Of a stretch of DNA of 31,168 nucleotides, positions 10,852-20,977 are shown in pieces. Origin of the DNA: Cylindrobasidium torrendii FP15055 ss-10 (Eukaryota; Basidiomycota; Agaricomycetes; Agaricales; Physalacriaceae). The stretch is from assembly GCA_000934385.1 (NCBI GenBank), contig KN880702.1, forward strand, positions 1 through 31,168. The letters run 5' to 3'. The stretch's first letter is position 1. Each line of letters starts with the position of its first letter. The position numbers and the translations under genes were made by a program. The notes below the pieces were generated by a model that worked only from the letters and a program-made list of their open reading frames with translations, ran no database searches and had not been told where the DNA came from.

Positions 10852-11090
10852 TGGCACACGAGGGACGATGCACATCGAAGATTTGTCACTCTGGAGAGTT
10901 CGCAGAAGGCATACTGTAGCCTACATTATTATTTGTGTCTAGGGATCCCATGTACTTGTAATGAAGTTGGGATTTTGACTTGCTGTCTCTCTCTCAGTGG
11001 CACTTGAGGGGCGCAGACAGAATGACGTAAACGATCGGGCTGGAACGACTTGGGAAAATTCGGCCGGGCCTATGTGTTCTTGCGTCCGTC

Positions 11091-12564
11091 ATGTTCGCGA
11101 CCCTTAGAACGACAGTACGACCCGTCGCGCAGTACAATGTTGTACGGACAATGGCATCAAAAGCGCCCAAGCGCTCGGCCAAGCAGACGCCCCCGCCTCC
11201 GCCTCAGCAGCCTCCCGCTGAGAGCGCACCATTGCAGGCCAATTTCCCGAACCTCGACATAATACCTCCCGAGGAGGAGGTTCCAACAGGACGCACCGGC
11301 GCACGCTCCAGTGCCGACTCACCGTTATCAGTCGATGATAAGCGCAAGAATATGCGATGGGTCAGCTTTGGCATGCTCACTGGTGTGATGGGTCTGGCAT
11401 TGGTGTACGCAAGCAGGGAATGGGACGAGGAGGAGATGAAGGCAAAAAAATGGGTGCGTGCCGCGTTTCTCGAATCGTGGACAGGCTTGCTCACAGACCG
11501 GACAGACACTTGAGACCGCGCCGTCAGCGAGGTGGGAGCGCGCTGTTACGCGGTTGAAGGACTTCTTCGGAGTACGTCTTCCTGGCAAGGTCCTGCATGT
11601 CATTGTGCTAAGCTATCTCTAGCTATTCTCAGATCCGCCAGCCCCAGAACTCCTTCCTCCGGCGGTACCGCCACCGCACGGCAAACCTTACACGCTTGTC
11701 CTTGAGATCGACGACCTCCTCGTTACGTCGACATGGGACGTACGTACGCTCTCGTGGAGTGCAGCCCGTTTCTCACCAATATCCTAGCGGCAACACGGCT
11801 GGCGGACAGCCAAACGACCCGGTGTCGATTACTTCCTGGCATACTTGTCCCAGTTCTACGAGATTGTCATATTTTCGCGCCAGTACCAGTACACTGCGGA
11901 TCCCATTCTCTTCCAGCTCGACAAGTTCCAGTTCTTCATTAACCATCGACTCTATCGCGAGTCGATGCGTCTCATGGGCGGCCAAACTGTCAAGGATCTC
12001 TCATACCTCAACCGTGATTTGAGCAAGGTGGTTCTCCTGGACACTATTCCAGAACACGGCGCCGCGCAACCCGAGAACGCTGTCATCGTTCCACCCTGGA
12101 AAGGTGCTCCCAATGACCGCAACCTCATTGCCATGATACCTTTCCTCGAGAGTCTTGCCATTTACAAGGTCCCCGACGTGCGCCCAATCATCAAAGCATA
12201 CGAAGGCAAGGACATCCCTATCGAGTATGCGAAGAAGGAGGCAGAGGCCAAGCAAAAGCATATCGAGGAGTGGGCAGAGAAGAAGCGTCAGCCTGGCCTT
12301 TTCAGCATCGCTCGCGACAACTCCACGCCTCCCACGTACTTGGAAGCCCGCCGCAAGGAGGCGCAACAATTCTACAGGGACGAGCAAGCGTACATTGCTC
12401 GTAACAAGGCCAATCTGGACAAACTGCTGCAAGAAGAGCAGGACGCGATGATGGCTCAGAGCCCTGCGCCGGGTAACTTGTGGGAGATGATTGATATGAT
12501 GAAGAATGGCCCGCCGCCGCCCGGCTCACAACCACCTGCGAGCCCCACTGAACCTTCGAAGTAG
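11091..12564 (+). CDS. TIM50: TIM50, mitochondrial inner membrane translocase subunit
   Basis: Receptor of the TIM23 complex that receives presequence proteins in the intermembrane space. Exons: 11091-11453, 11506-11571, 11623-11739, 11788-12564, 440 aa. The N-terminus (to ~residue 30) is a basic presequence; a Pro-rich linker follows; residues ~90-107 (WVSFGMLTGVMGLALVYA) are the single membrane helix. The FCP1-like phosphatase fold starts with LVLEIDDLLVTSTWD (~168-182), where the catalytic DxDx(T/V) signature is changed to E-I-D-D-L, as expected for a receptor that has lost phosphatase activity. It continues with HGWRTAKRPGVDYFLAYLSQ and the HRLYRESMR and KDLSYLNRDLSKVVLLD blocks. The tail is Pro-rich. 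The exon 2 acceptor may be 11505 (used) or 11514; both keep frame. Confidence 0.95.
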
Positions 12565-12916
12565 ATTACAATACATATTTATTGCACGTTTAATTGTTTG
12601 TTCTCGCTGTACGACACCCTCTACTCACTCGTTACTTGTTTAAAGTGTCTTCAGCGCCCACGAGTAACACAAGGAGTTGCTGGGGGAGATGCTGTGTGAG
12701 CTGCTACAGACGTGTGGACTGTGGGTTTCGAAAGTCACAGGATTGATGAGCTCGTGGATTGGGCCCAGGCGTTCTACTGCTAAATAGGTTCGCACTTAGT
12801 CACTTTCGATCATCTTCATTGTTACCACGTGTAAGTCCATTTATAATTCGAGTCCATCGCTATGTACATGTACGTGTATAAGGAGGGTACATATATTTAT
12901 GTTTCGGGATCTGGTC
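12565..12916. other. convergent 3' intergenic region
   Basis: Lies between the stop of TIM50 and the stop of the opposite-strand KRE9-like gene. It is AT-richer just after TIM50, with ATACATATTTATTG as a likely 3'-end region. No gene is seen. Confidence 0.5.
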
Positions 12917-13464
12917 TTAGGCCTGGATGGTGAACTTGTCGCTCGCGTTGCCGGAATCGCCAAAGACTCCAAGAAAGAGAAAATGTCAGAAGCTAGCAAG
13001 AAATGCAGATGGATCCTACTCACGGACGACAAAGTAGTCATCGCCCGCCTCGACCTCTGGGACAGTCACGGTAATAGCGCCGTTGGCAGCCTTGAGGTCA
13101 AAGTGGTCGACAATGACGTCTATACGAAATGAGTTGCCGCCAATATTATTTGTCTGTCAACGACAGAGGAACGCACTGTAGAGGAAGTTGGTTCCCTTGC
13201 CTAGGACAACCTCTCCTCCGTTGGAGACGTTCTCGGGAGCATCATCCGTAGCCCTTCGTTGTGCAGTGAGCATCTCCCGTAAGTAAAGTCACAGAGTTGC
13301 AGCATTGCATACCAGGTGACTTCGACGGTCTGACCGACAGTCCAGACGGTTGCCGCCGTGGGGTTCGTGATGGTGGGCGTCCAGATATCGAGAGGGCCCA
13401 CTGGCGTGGCGGACGCGAGGGAGAAGAGCATGGGGGCGGCAGCAGCGAGAACAGTGTACATCAT
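12917..13464 (-). CDS. secreted KRE9/KNH-like (Ig-like N-terminal domain) protein, four exons
   Basis: Small extracellular or wall-associated protein with the N-terminal Ig-like domain shared with yeast Kre9/Knh1, which act in beta-1,6-glucan assembly; the role of the short basidiomycete forms is not established. Exons: 13464-13313, 13253-13177, 13119-13024, 12966-12917, 124 aa. A signal peptide (YTVLAAAAPMLFSLASATP) precedes LDIWTPTITNPTAATVW and GQTVEVTW, the hallmark start of this domain. It ends FGDSGNASDKFTIQA, the usual last strand, with no Ser/Thr-rich linker or GPI signal. The start at 13464 is chosen over the in-frame ATG at 13539 because it gives a clean signal peptide and because a TATATA box at 13551-13556 would place transcription start downstream of 13539. 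Confidence 0.88.
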
Positions 13465-13550
13465 GATGAAGTTGGTATTGGTGTGATGAGAAAAGCTTGC
13501 GTTAAACAGTGGGATGCTGAGTGAAGAGAGAAGGCCCATATTCTAGCTCT

Positions 13551-13556
13551 TATATA
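13551..13556 (-). promoter_or_regulatory. TATA box of the KRE9-like gene
   Basis: TATATA lies 87 bp upstream of the chosen ATG (13464). A clear TATA box suggests a regulated or highly expressed gene, in line with a secreted wall protein. Confidence 0.5.
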
Positions 13557-14134
13557 CCCTCTGAGATGGTCGGTGTAGCACCGAGCCGGTGAGTTGGGTG
13601 CGGTCGAGCACTGGTTCTGATTCCAGAAACCTTGGTCCAAGTGTATTGTGCTCATATATTGAGGGATGGGCTAACACCTCCGAACAAGGAGAGGTAAGGC
13701 CGTTGAGAGTCGAGTGACCGCACTGGCCATATGCATGAGCTCGAAATTCCTACGCATTGCAACCCTTCTGTATGCTAGGACGGGCATTGGCTCGTTACGG
13801 GCATCTCGCAAAGTCATCATGGATGACATGATAATCCATCTTCAAGAATGTTTCCTCCCATCCGGTCTGCAAATTCATGACGATTTCCTCATTTTAATCT
13901 AAGCAGGGCGACAGCGTCTGGCGAATGATATGGCGGAGGCCTACGAGAACATATTTATCTGACCTCAACACTTTTTGTCTGCATGTTATCGTCTCTTTCA
14001 GCTGTTTCATGCGCGAGGACAACTTTGGGTACTCTTGAGCCTAATTGCACACGATTCCCTCAACATCGAACATTGCAGCACTACAGTGAGCGCAAGCCAT
14101 TGAATACATGCACACACATACATACAGTCCTTCG
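13557..14134. other. intergenic, no gene seen
   Basis: Upstream region of the KRE9-like gene and 3' flank of CDC23. The open frame at 13714-13902 is short and has no supporting signals. Confidence 0.5.
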
Positions 14135-15860
14135 CTAGAAGGGTGCAGCAACTGTTGGAGGCGGCAACATTGCCAATGTCTTCTTGGACTTATCGACCTC
14201 CTCCGGATACTGTGCTGCTAGAGGGAGGGCCTTTTGCAGCAACGTTCGCGCACTGTCGTATGCGAAATCATTCACAAGCAGCACTGCCCTCGCATTGATC
14301 GCCATCACATACAACTCGTTCACTGGCCCAACCGCTTCCACGCGGGCAATCATCACATCCCACATAACTGCGTCGTTCGTGAGGCGTGCGAACTTGAAGT
14401 AGAGCGATGCAGCAGCTTGACCCGGCGGGCTCAACCCAGTTGCCCATAAGTACATTGAGGCCGCATCGTGTGGCCGCCCAAGCTCTTCGAAGCAGATGCC
14501 TGCCTGCTCCCACATATGAGCATCGTGCGGGCGAGCCTTTAGGGACTGACGCGCGGCTTGGAGCGCATAAGATGGCATCTGGAGATAACGGTACGCCTGA
14601 CAAAGACCATGCCACGCTCGGGTATCCTTCGGCGAGAGGTCCGTGGCTCGCTTGAACATATGGATTCCAGCGTAGGTGTTGTGCAGATCGATGAGGGTCT
14701 GTCCGAGGAAGTTATAGGCCATCCCGCATGTAGGGTCGAGATACGTCGCGCGCAGAAAGTAGCGGCATGCTTTTTCATGGTAGCGGCGCAAGGAAAGGGA
14801 CAGCCCGATGAGGATGCAACCTTCCGGACGCTCAATGGCATGGTCTACAGCGGCGGCATATGAGCCAAGTTTTTCGGAGTTGCCTGAGAGGTAGAGTTGA
14901 ATAGCGAGTGTATCGAGGTCTTGGGTACGCGCTGGATGCCCTTTGAGAACCGTTTCGAAAATGCTGAGAGCGTCGGCCGCTTGGTTGTTGACATAGAGCG
15001 CTCTTGATCGTTGGCAATTTAGCCATTCGTTCGAAGCATACGTCTTCAAGAGACAGACACATAGTGGATCCGCATTAAGCGTGAGGTCGTTTTTGATCTG
15101 TACATGCCAGCAGTAGAAAGCAGGATGCGAACAGTCGAGAGACGTAGTGCTGAGAAACTCTTCATACTCGTCGTACGTGTGAATACAACGGTTGAGGACG
15201 TTCCAAGCAGACCAGTTCCACGGGACTCGTTTTAGAGATGCGGAGATGACTTTGATAGCTGCTTGGCGCCGCTGAAGGCGATACAAGAAAAGACCTTCAA
15301 GGAACTGTAAAAATGGATCTTCGGAGCCTTCGAGCAAGCCATAGAGGTCTGGTAATGACGCGTTGACTGGAAGCGGTGTTTGATGTCGCGTCCCATCCAT
15401 AGTATGCCATTCTTGGAGCGCGGCGCGTTCACTGCCCAAATACTGCGCGTATATTGCTAGGAACCGCGCGCGGGGACTTGTCGCATGCTTGAGCAGGTTG
15501 GCAGAGCGATTAAATTCGTGGGCCTGCAAGGATCCTAGCGCGGCGGAGGCATAATCGTCCTCCGGTTCTGGCGCTAGTTCATGTGGTGGGTCGGTGCATT
15601 TCGCGCGTATACTTTCGGGTATTGCACAAAGCATCTCTGATACCCTGAATCAGCTTCAGCCAGAAGTTGAAAAGGCGCGACGGCGCGCACCATGCAGCTG
15701 CAACTCTCAAGTGACGCGCCTCCAACTCTGCGATTGTTCTTCGAATGTCGCCGACATCGGGCGCTGCAGGCGGGGATGGAATCGGCTCTGTCCTCGGAAC
15801 GACAAAGAGGCCCTCCATGAGGGCAGAGGACGCAGGCAAAGCTGGTGGCTGGTCGTTCAT
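14135..15860 (-). CDS. CDC23: anaphase-promoting complex subunit 8 (CDC23), TPR protein
   Basis: TPR scaffold subunit of the APC/C ubiquitin ligase that drives exit from mitosis. Two exons, 15860-15691 and 15644-14135, separated by a 46-nt intron (GTGCGC to TTCAG with a CTGAA branch); 559 aa, normal for the family. The N-terminal helix IAELEARHLRVAAAWVSEML, formed across the splice, matches the CDC23 N-domain. The C-terminal half (residues ~280-480) has tandem TPRs, clearest in AYNFLGQTLIDLHNTYAGIH, FKRATDLSPKDTRAWHGLCQ and AYRYLQMPSYALQAARQSLK, an order diagnostic for APC8 rather than CDC16 or CDC27. It is divergent from the pyruvate carrier gene with 124 bp between start codons. Confidence 0.92.
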
Positions 15861-15984
15861 GGTGAGCGTATTATGGTCAAAGGCATCTCGGCGATCCCCG
15901 TAGGTTTGTGCAGAGGTTGGCTGACTCAGGGCAATTTACGTTCCCCAAACCGTTCTTCCCACCCCCACCGCCGTCACCGCCAAA
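15861..15984. promoter_or_regulatory. bidirectional promoter between CDC23 and MPC
   Basis: 124 bp separate the divergent start codons at 15860 and 15985. A pyrimidine-rich stretch (CCCACCCCCACCG) just precedes the pyruvate-carrier ATG. Shared regulation is inferred from spacing. Confidence 0.5.
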
Positions 15985-16510
15985 ATGTCCGGAGCAGCAA
16001 GTACCGCCGCCACTTCCAAGTTTTCTGCGTTCTTGAACCACCCTGCGGGTGATTATTCATAATGTATGCGCTAGCTGCAGCCCGTCAAACAATATTACAG
16101 GTCCGAAGACTGTGTTCTTCTGGGGTCCGATGATGAAGTGGGGTCTCGTCGTTGCTGGCATTAAGGACCTTCAGCGTCCGGCGGAGAAGCTCAGCTTGTC
16201 GCAAAACCTTGGTGCGTGGCAGATGCACCCTCTTGGACAACCCAATCTAAGCACGCCCACAGCCCTCACCGCCACCGGGTTCATCTGGGTGCGCTACTCG
16301 TTCGTGATTACGCCCATAAACTATAGTTTGGCTGGTGTACGTTCATTTTTCAGTCCAAAATTTAGAGCGATGCTGACCAGTCCAGGTGAACTTCTTCGTT
16401 GGTTTGAGCGGTCTCACTCAACTCGGTCGTATCGCGTAGTACGTGCTTCTTCAAGCTGTCAATATCCTGCTTATTCAAATCCTTCCAGCCACAAGTCGCA
16501 GACATCGTAG
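15985..16510 (+). CDS. MPC2: mitochondrial pyruvate carrier subunit (MPC2/MPC3 type), four exons
   Basis: Small inner-membrane subunit that forms, with MPC1, the pyruvate importer of mitochondria. Exons: 15985-16048, 16101-16336, 16386-16438, 16489-16510, 124 aa. Recognised from PKTVFFWGPMMKWGLVVAG, DLQRPAEKLSLSQNLG, TATGFIWVRYSFVITPINYS and VNFFVGLSGLTQLGRIAYH, the conserved order of the MPC2 family, in which the Trp-lined helices form the transport path. The last coding exon is only 22 nt (HKSQTS); the codon for Tyr is split by intron 3 (GTACGT to TTCCAG). All junctions keep frame. I cannot separate MPC2 from MPC3, a yeast-specific split. Confidence 0.93.
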
Positions 16511-16980
16511 TGTCGACATTTGCAATGCCATATTTGCTAGACTTCAGTGCATCTTATACCATGACCCCGAGTCCGAGCCCCAACCCCAACTCCAAGTCCT
16601 GTCTTGTGCTCGTTTACTCTCACTTGGAATTTACGGAGGATCACTGAGCACACCATGAGCAGAGACCGGTGTGTACTTCTACAGTATTAGTCCTCCCTGG
16701 CGAGTACGATATGTTTGCCGTTGCCGTGAACCTTTTCTGTTTTCAGCGGCTTCTAGTCATAGCACATGGCGAGAAGGAAGTAAAAAGCTGTATACAATCC
16801 CAATGTTCCTTGGTCAACAGCACAATCAGTACCGTACATGTCCGCAGACTCTTCGCAAGGCCGTGTTAACCAATCCAGACCAGATCTGTTCATTTGCCAG
16901 TCGTTATATAGATACAAATATCCTTCGTGAGTGTGTACAGATAGCAGTGTATAAAGCATCGTCAATATCAGACCGTGAAC
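16511..16980. other. convergent intergenic region
   Basis: 3' flank of MPC and 3' flank of the Apq12-like gene. A short C-rich run of CCGAGTCC/CCCCAACC-type units is seen near 16565-16595. The open frames at 16669-17021 overlap the next gene antisense and have no support. Confidence 0.5.
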
Positions 16981-17622
16981 TCAACGTGAAGACGCTTTGC
17001 CCTTCCCAGCATCCTGCTTGACCTTTGCCTCGTTCACAACGTCGCGCGCCTTGTCCCACCAGTCTGTGATACCCTCGATAACGGCCTGCGCATCGAGAGC
17101 GTCGTTCTGCTCATGCGATTGCTTCCACGCTTCATGTTGCTCAAAGCTCTCCCAAACTCGGGGTCGCTGCTGCGAAGTAGGATTACGTGGTTGGGACAGT
17201 GAAACGGTCCGGGGAACACGGTTGATAAAGTCCATTGCGACTTCGATGATGGGGAACGAGGTGGCTGGTTCCCCGCGCTGCTGGCCCATCACCCAGCCGA
17301 GGCCGCCGGCTACGACCGCGAGGATGAAGCCCCATTTGATGAAGAAGAAACTCGTCCGAATGAAGAATGTTGTCGTCCGGTATATGCTGACGAGGGTGAA
17401 ATATGTGACGAGGATGGCTATGAAGGGAGGTAGGACTGTCTGCATATCCCATTCGGCCGGATTCTTGGCAAGTAATGCAAGGACAAGGGTGCCCAATGCC
17501 CGTCCAATCGCATATAGGTGCGAAAGGAGTAGTAAGATGAAGGCGTAGATGGGGTAGGGTACATTGTCTTGCACGTATTGGAGGGCGCCATTAATGATTG
17601 GATCCAAGTCGACCGCGACCAT
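16981..17622 (-). CDS. multi-helix membrane protein, probable Apq12-like nuclear envelope protein
   Basis: Intronless 213-aa protein. Three hydrophobic segments are visible: ~22-51 (PYPIYAFILLLLSHLYAIGR onward), ~63-84 and ~91-113 (SFFFIKWGFILAVVAGGLGW), followed by a soluble, Gln/Glu/Lys-rich tail with a likely amphipathic helix (AVIEGITDWWDKARDVVNEA). The topology, size and FFxxKWG segment recall fungal Apq12-type nuclear pore assembly/lipid-homeostasis proteins of the nuclear envelope/ER, but I assign this on general resemblance only. The start is the first ATG in the frame. Divergent to the 160-aa orphan at 17952. Confidence 0.7.
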   Translation of the reverse strand: MVAVDLDPIINGALQYVQDNVPYPIYAFILLLLSHLYAIGRALGTLVLALLAKNPAEWDMQTVLPPFIAILVTYFTLVSIYRTTTFFIRTSFFFIKWGFILAVVAGGLGWVMGQQRGEPATSFPIIEVAMDFINRVPRTVSLSQPRNPTSQQRPRVWESFEQHEAWKQSHEQNDALDAQAVIEGITDWWDKARDVVNEAKVKQDAGKGKASSR

Positions 17623-17951
17623 GGCGTAGGGGCCTTATGAGTTTATGCCGTATGCCAGTGCTCGGGAGTAAGTTGGCCGTCCGCGGATACAGCACACAGG
17701 ACGATGGCGAGGTGAGACGGATGTTGCGTTAAAAGATTTGACACGCGGTTACACGCTTCGATCGGACGCGTCTCGGCAGTTACCTAAGCAGAACCCCATT
17801 TGACTTTGGTTCTGTTGATCAAGGGGTCAGCTCGGCACGCCGGCATCCAATGTCTATAAGACCTGTGCGGAAACTGACCGGGGAAATCCCACGCTTATAC
17901 TCTCCCTCCACCATCACCTCTTGGCCCTATACATAACCCCTGCTGTCAACC
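17623..17951. promoter_or_regulatory. divergent promoter region between Apq12-like gene and 160-aa orphan
   Basis: 329 bp between two head-to-head start codons. A pyrimidine-rich leader (CTCCCTCCACCATCACCTC) lies just before the right-hand ATG. No TATA box is clear. Confidence 0.4.
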
Positions 17952-18628
17952 ATGGCCATGAAGCGCAAGTTCGATGATGCTGGCGAGTCTGCCGCGAAGG
18001 TTCGACCGGCTCGTATCCTCAGCTTTGGCGCATATTAACACCTGCTGCTTTAGGGTGCAAAGCAGCTCAAGCTTGCAATTCCCTTCCCCAATGCGTCTAG
18101 CGACCTTGATAGTGATGTTGCCATGTCCGACGCTGAGCCTTTGTATGACCATCAGCATGTTCGCGCTTCGTCGAATGCGAGCTACGCATCCTCCGATACC
18201 TCCGAGGACTCGCGTGAGTTTTCATCGGCGCTCAGTGTCACATGACCTCGTTGACCCGCCCTCCGCCAGCTTGCTACCCCAGCTTCGACATCTATCCTAA
18301 CGCGTTTTTCAATGCTAACGGAACAGTCGCTGCCGATTCTGACAGTTTCGCAACCTACTCTGGCTCAGTTCCCGTCCCGGCCGGCCTTCTTCAGCCTCCG
18401 ACTGGTTTTGTTCACCATGGGTAGGTTATCCGTTTCATTTCGGGGGGCGTCTCTGCGCTGGCATATACGCGCTTCATTATGTGCTTGCTCATTTACATTC
18501 TCAGCACTGGCTGCTCTCAAATCCCCAAGCTTCGTGTCGCCTGCGCTCCTGGCATCCATGGCGAACGTACGATGTGGAGTCTCTGTGAACAGTGCGGCGC
18601 CATCCAAATGGTAGAAAGCTCTTCGTAA
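17952..18628 (+). CDS. uncharacterised 160-aa protein with C-terminal CEQC motif, four exons
   Basis: Not recognised by function; it looks like a lineage-conserved basidiomycete protein. Exons: 17952-17999, 18054-18213, 18270-18420, 18505-18628. Intron 1 has a weak donor (GTTCGA) but a good TTAAC branch and TTTAG acceptor; intron 3 is the longest in the set (84 nt). The N-terminus MAMKRKFDD carries a short basic cluster that could be a nuclear localisation signal; the middle is Ser/Asp-rich and probably disordered. The C-terminal ~45 residues hold most Cys (TGCSQIPKLRVACAPG and RTMWSLCEQCGAIQMVE) and look folded, perhaps a metal-binding knuckle with the CxxC pair. The frame is kept at every junction. 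Confidence 0.72.
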
Positions 18629-19129
18629 TCGACCGTCGACGGCATTTTCTCACACCAGACCCCTCGACGCACCTATCATTCGACTTCATCCACCATGGTC
18701 TTCTCCTCGAATCCCATACTCTACTTCATCTCTCTCTCTCGACTTGCTGCTCTTATTTATTGCTTTCGGACGTTCGTCAATCTGTGGCGACCTTACCTCC
18801 CTACTTCCACTCGGCCCTCAATCGGTCGCAAAAGCCTGCCCAAAATCCCGAGTCTTCGTAGCGCCCCCTTTGACCGCCGTCGTTACTTATTGCCTCTACC
18901 TATTGCACTCTGTCTGCTGTAATTGTACCATTAGTGACTGCCTGTTTGTCGAAATCATATCTGTTCGCCGCAAGGCGATGCGAGAAAACGTCGTTCGAGA
19001 AAAATTATAGACCTCGAATCTGCCTGAAACTTTGAAAATGCCTGTTTGTACATTCTAGAGCGTGAGAAAGTGATGTCATCGTCCTAGCTGGAAATTGCCG
19101 GACCGGGCACTGGTTTAGTGGAATCCCTC
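18629..19129. other. intergenic, no gene seen
   Basis: Overlapping short open frames at 18592-19010 on the plus strand have no start context, splice support or domain. It is 3' flank of the orphan gene and upstream region of the WD40 gene. Confidence 0.5.
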
Positions 19130-20568
19130 ATGACCCAAACAACGTTCCTTCAGTACGAAGCGCCATGTGTGTAATCTTAGTCGGCCGTCCGCATTGTGTA
19201 GACTGAGTAGTAAAGGGCCTGTATACAGCGTCGACTGGTGCAAGTCCCCCTCCCCAGGACAGCATCATTGGCCACGATCATCCTATCGTCTGGGCATCGG
19301 CTCCTTCATTGAGAACTTCAGCAATCGTATAGCAGTAGTTGGCCTACAAGACGAGAGTGTGCTTGTTGAAGAGGACTACCACGATTACCCCGACTTCGTA
19401 ACACTTTGTGAAGTCGCGCACGGATACCCCGCAACAAGTCTTCAATGGCAGCCAGCTTCGTCCGTCAATCACGCGTGGAGTTCGAAGGCGGCATCGACAG
19501 AGCTTCTGGCGACCACAGGCGATGCACTTCGAATCTGGGAGTACGCAAGCGAGACCTCACCACAGATGTCGAGTTACGTAGGTCGCCAGAGCGCGCCAGT
19601 TAGTCATAGTCTGCAGCTGAAGTCTGCATTGTCCGGGGTGCGTTACAGTATCTTTCCAGTGTGATTCCTTCTGACGAACTAGGCGCAGCAAAACAAGACG
19701 CAAAACCAAGCGACAGGCGCGCCACTCACCAATTTCTCGTGGAATGAGAAGGCGCCCAGTCTGATCGTCACTTCGTCCATCGACACAACATGCACGGTCT
19801 GGAATATCGACACTGCGGGCGCGGTCACTCAGCTCATCGCGCACGACCGCGAAGTGTACGATGTTGCATGGCTACCGCAGTCAACCGATATCTTTGTGTC
19901 TGTCGGAGCGGATGGCAGTCTCCGCGCATTCGATTTGCGCAGCTTGGAACATTCCACTATCCTGTACGAGACCCCCGCGCCGAAGAATGTGCAGCCGTCT
20001 GCGTCCCCATCCAGCACTGCGCGTCCACCAACATCTCCTTTGCTTCGCATCGCGTTCAATCCCCATGATTCCAATTACATGTCCACATTCCACCAAGATG
20101 GATCCGAGGTCCAAATACTCGACATGCGCTCGCCGGGCCACCCTGTTCTGGAGCTCAAGGCGCATTCAGCCCCCATCAACTCACTCGGGTGGGGAACCTC
20201 CGACCGGCCATTGCTTGCTACAGCAGGTGAAATCCGTCCTTTCATGCCCGATGAATGGCCCTATTGATGCTGTGTTCGTAGGCGAAGACTGCCAACTTTT
20301 GCTCTGGGACCTCGCAGGTCATACAGTTGCCCCACCTCCCGGGACGTCACCGAGAAGTGCGGGCTCACGCCTCAACAGCCCGAGGCCGGATGTCAAAAAG
20401 AGGACGGTGACCGACCCAATAATGGCCTACACGGCGCCCAGCCAAATTACCAACTTGGCTTGGTCGCCTGTTATCAAAGGGATGCCAATGAATGGTGGCT
20501 TTTCAACCTCGACAGGCGAATGGATTGCAATTGCAAGCGGCAAGTCGATAAGAGCTCTGAAGGTGTAG
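19130..20568 (+). CDS. DCAF7: WD40 protein of the WDR68/DCAF7 (HAN11, plant TTG1) family, four exons
   Basis: Beta-propeller adaptor; in other eukaryotes it binds DYRK-family kinases or serves as a CUL4-DDB1 substrate receptor. Exons: 19130-19166, 19216-19637, 19683-20226, 20282-20568, 429 aa. Exon 1 encodes only 12 residues ending YEAPW across the splice, which matches the family N-terminus, followed by PVYSVDW and LGIGSFIENFSNRIAVVGL. Propeller blades are seen at FSWNEKAPSLIVTSSIDTTC..VWNID, AHDREVYDVAWLP, LRIAFNPHDSNYMSTF and INSLGWGTSDRPLLATAGED...LWDL. It ends GEWIAIASGKSIRALKV, the diagnostic WDR68 end. An extra Pro/Ser-rich insertion lies in the last blade (around PPPGTSPRSAGSRLNSPRP). 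In-frame ATGs further down are internal. Confidence 0.92.
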
Positions 20569-20977
20569 GATATGGAGAGTTAAAAGGGGGGGGAACATAA
20601 GAGTCGTGTGCATGAATCTGGCATAAACATATGTGGGCCCATAGGCGATCGGACGGAAAGTTGACCAAGGGGGAAGGATGCTGCGTTCCTGTGGTGCCGC
20701 GTACGGGGAGATACGACGAGGTTGGCTGTGTGTACGATAAGTAGCGGTTGATAACAGTTTCAAACGGTGACCTGATGCACTTGCCATTGAAGATCGAGTG
20801 GCTTATCTTGTCCAATTTCTCGCTTGGTGTTGGCGCTGAGCGTGGAAAATCTAGTTCCGGCATGTGCCTCCGATATGGGCCCATGTGGCAGCTTGCGGAA
20901 ACTTTTGAATATAAACGGCGCAAGATGTATTTGATACCTTGCCGACTTTTTGACCGCCCTTCGTCGCACTCGAAGCC
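20569..20977. other. intergenic, promoter of the nucleoside transporter
   Basis: A run of nine G residues follows the WD40 stop (about 20586-20594). The rest is the upstream region of the transporter. No gene is seen. Confidence 0.45.
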
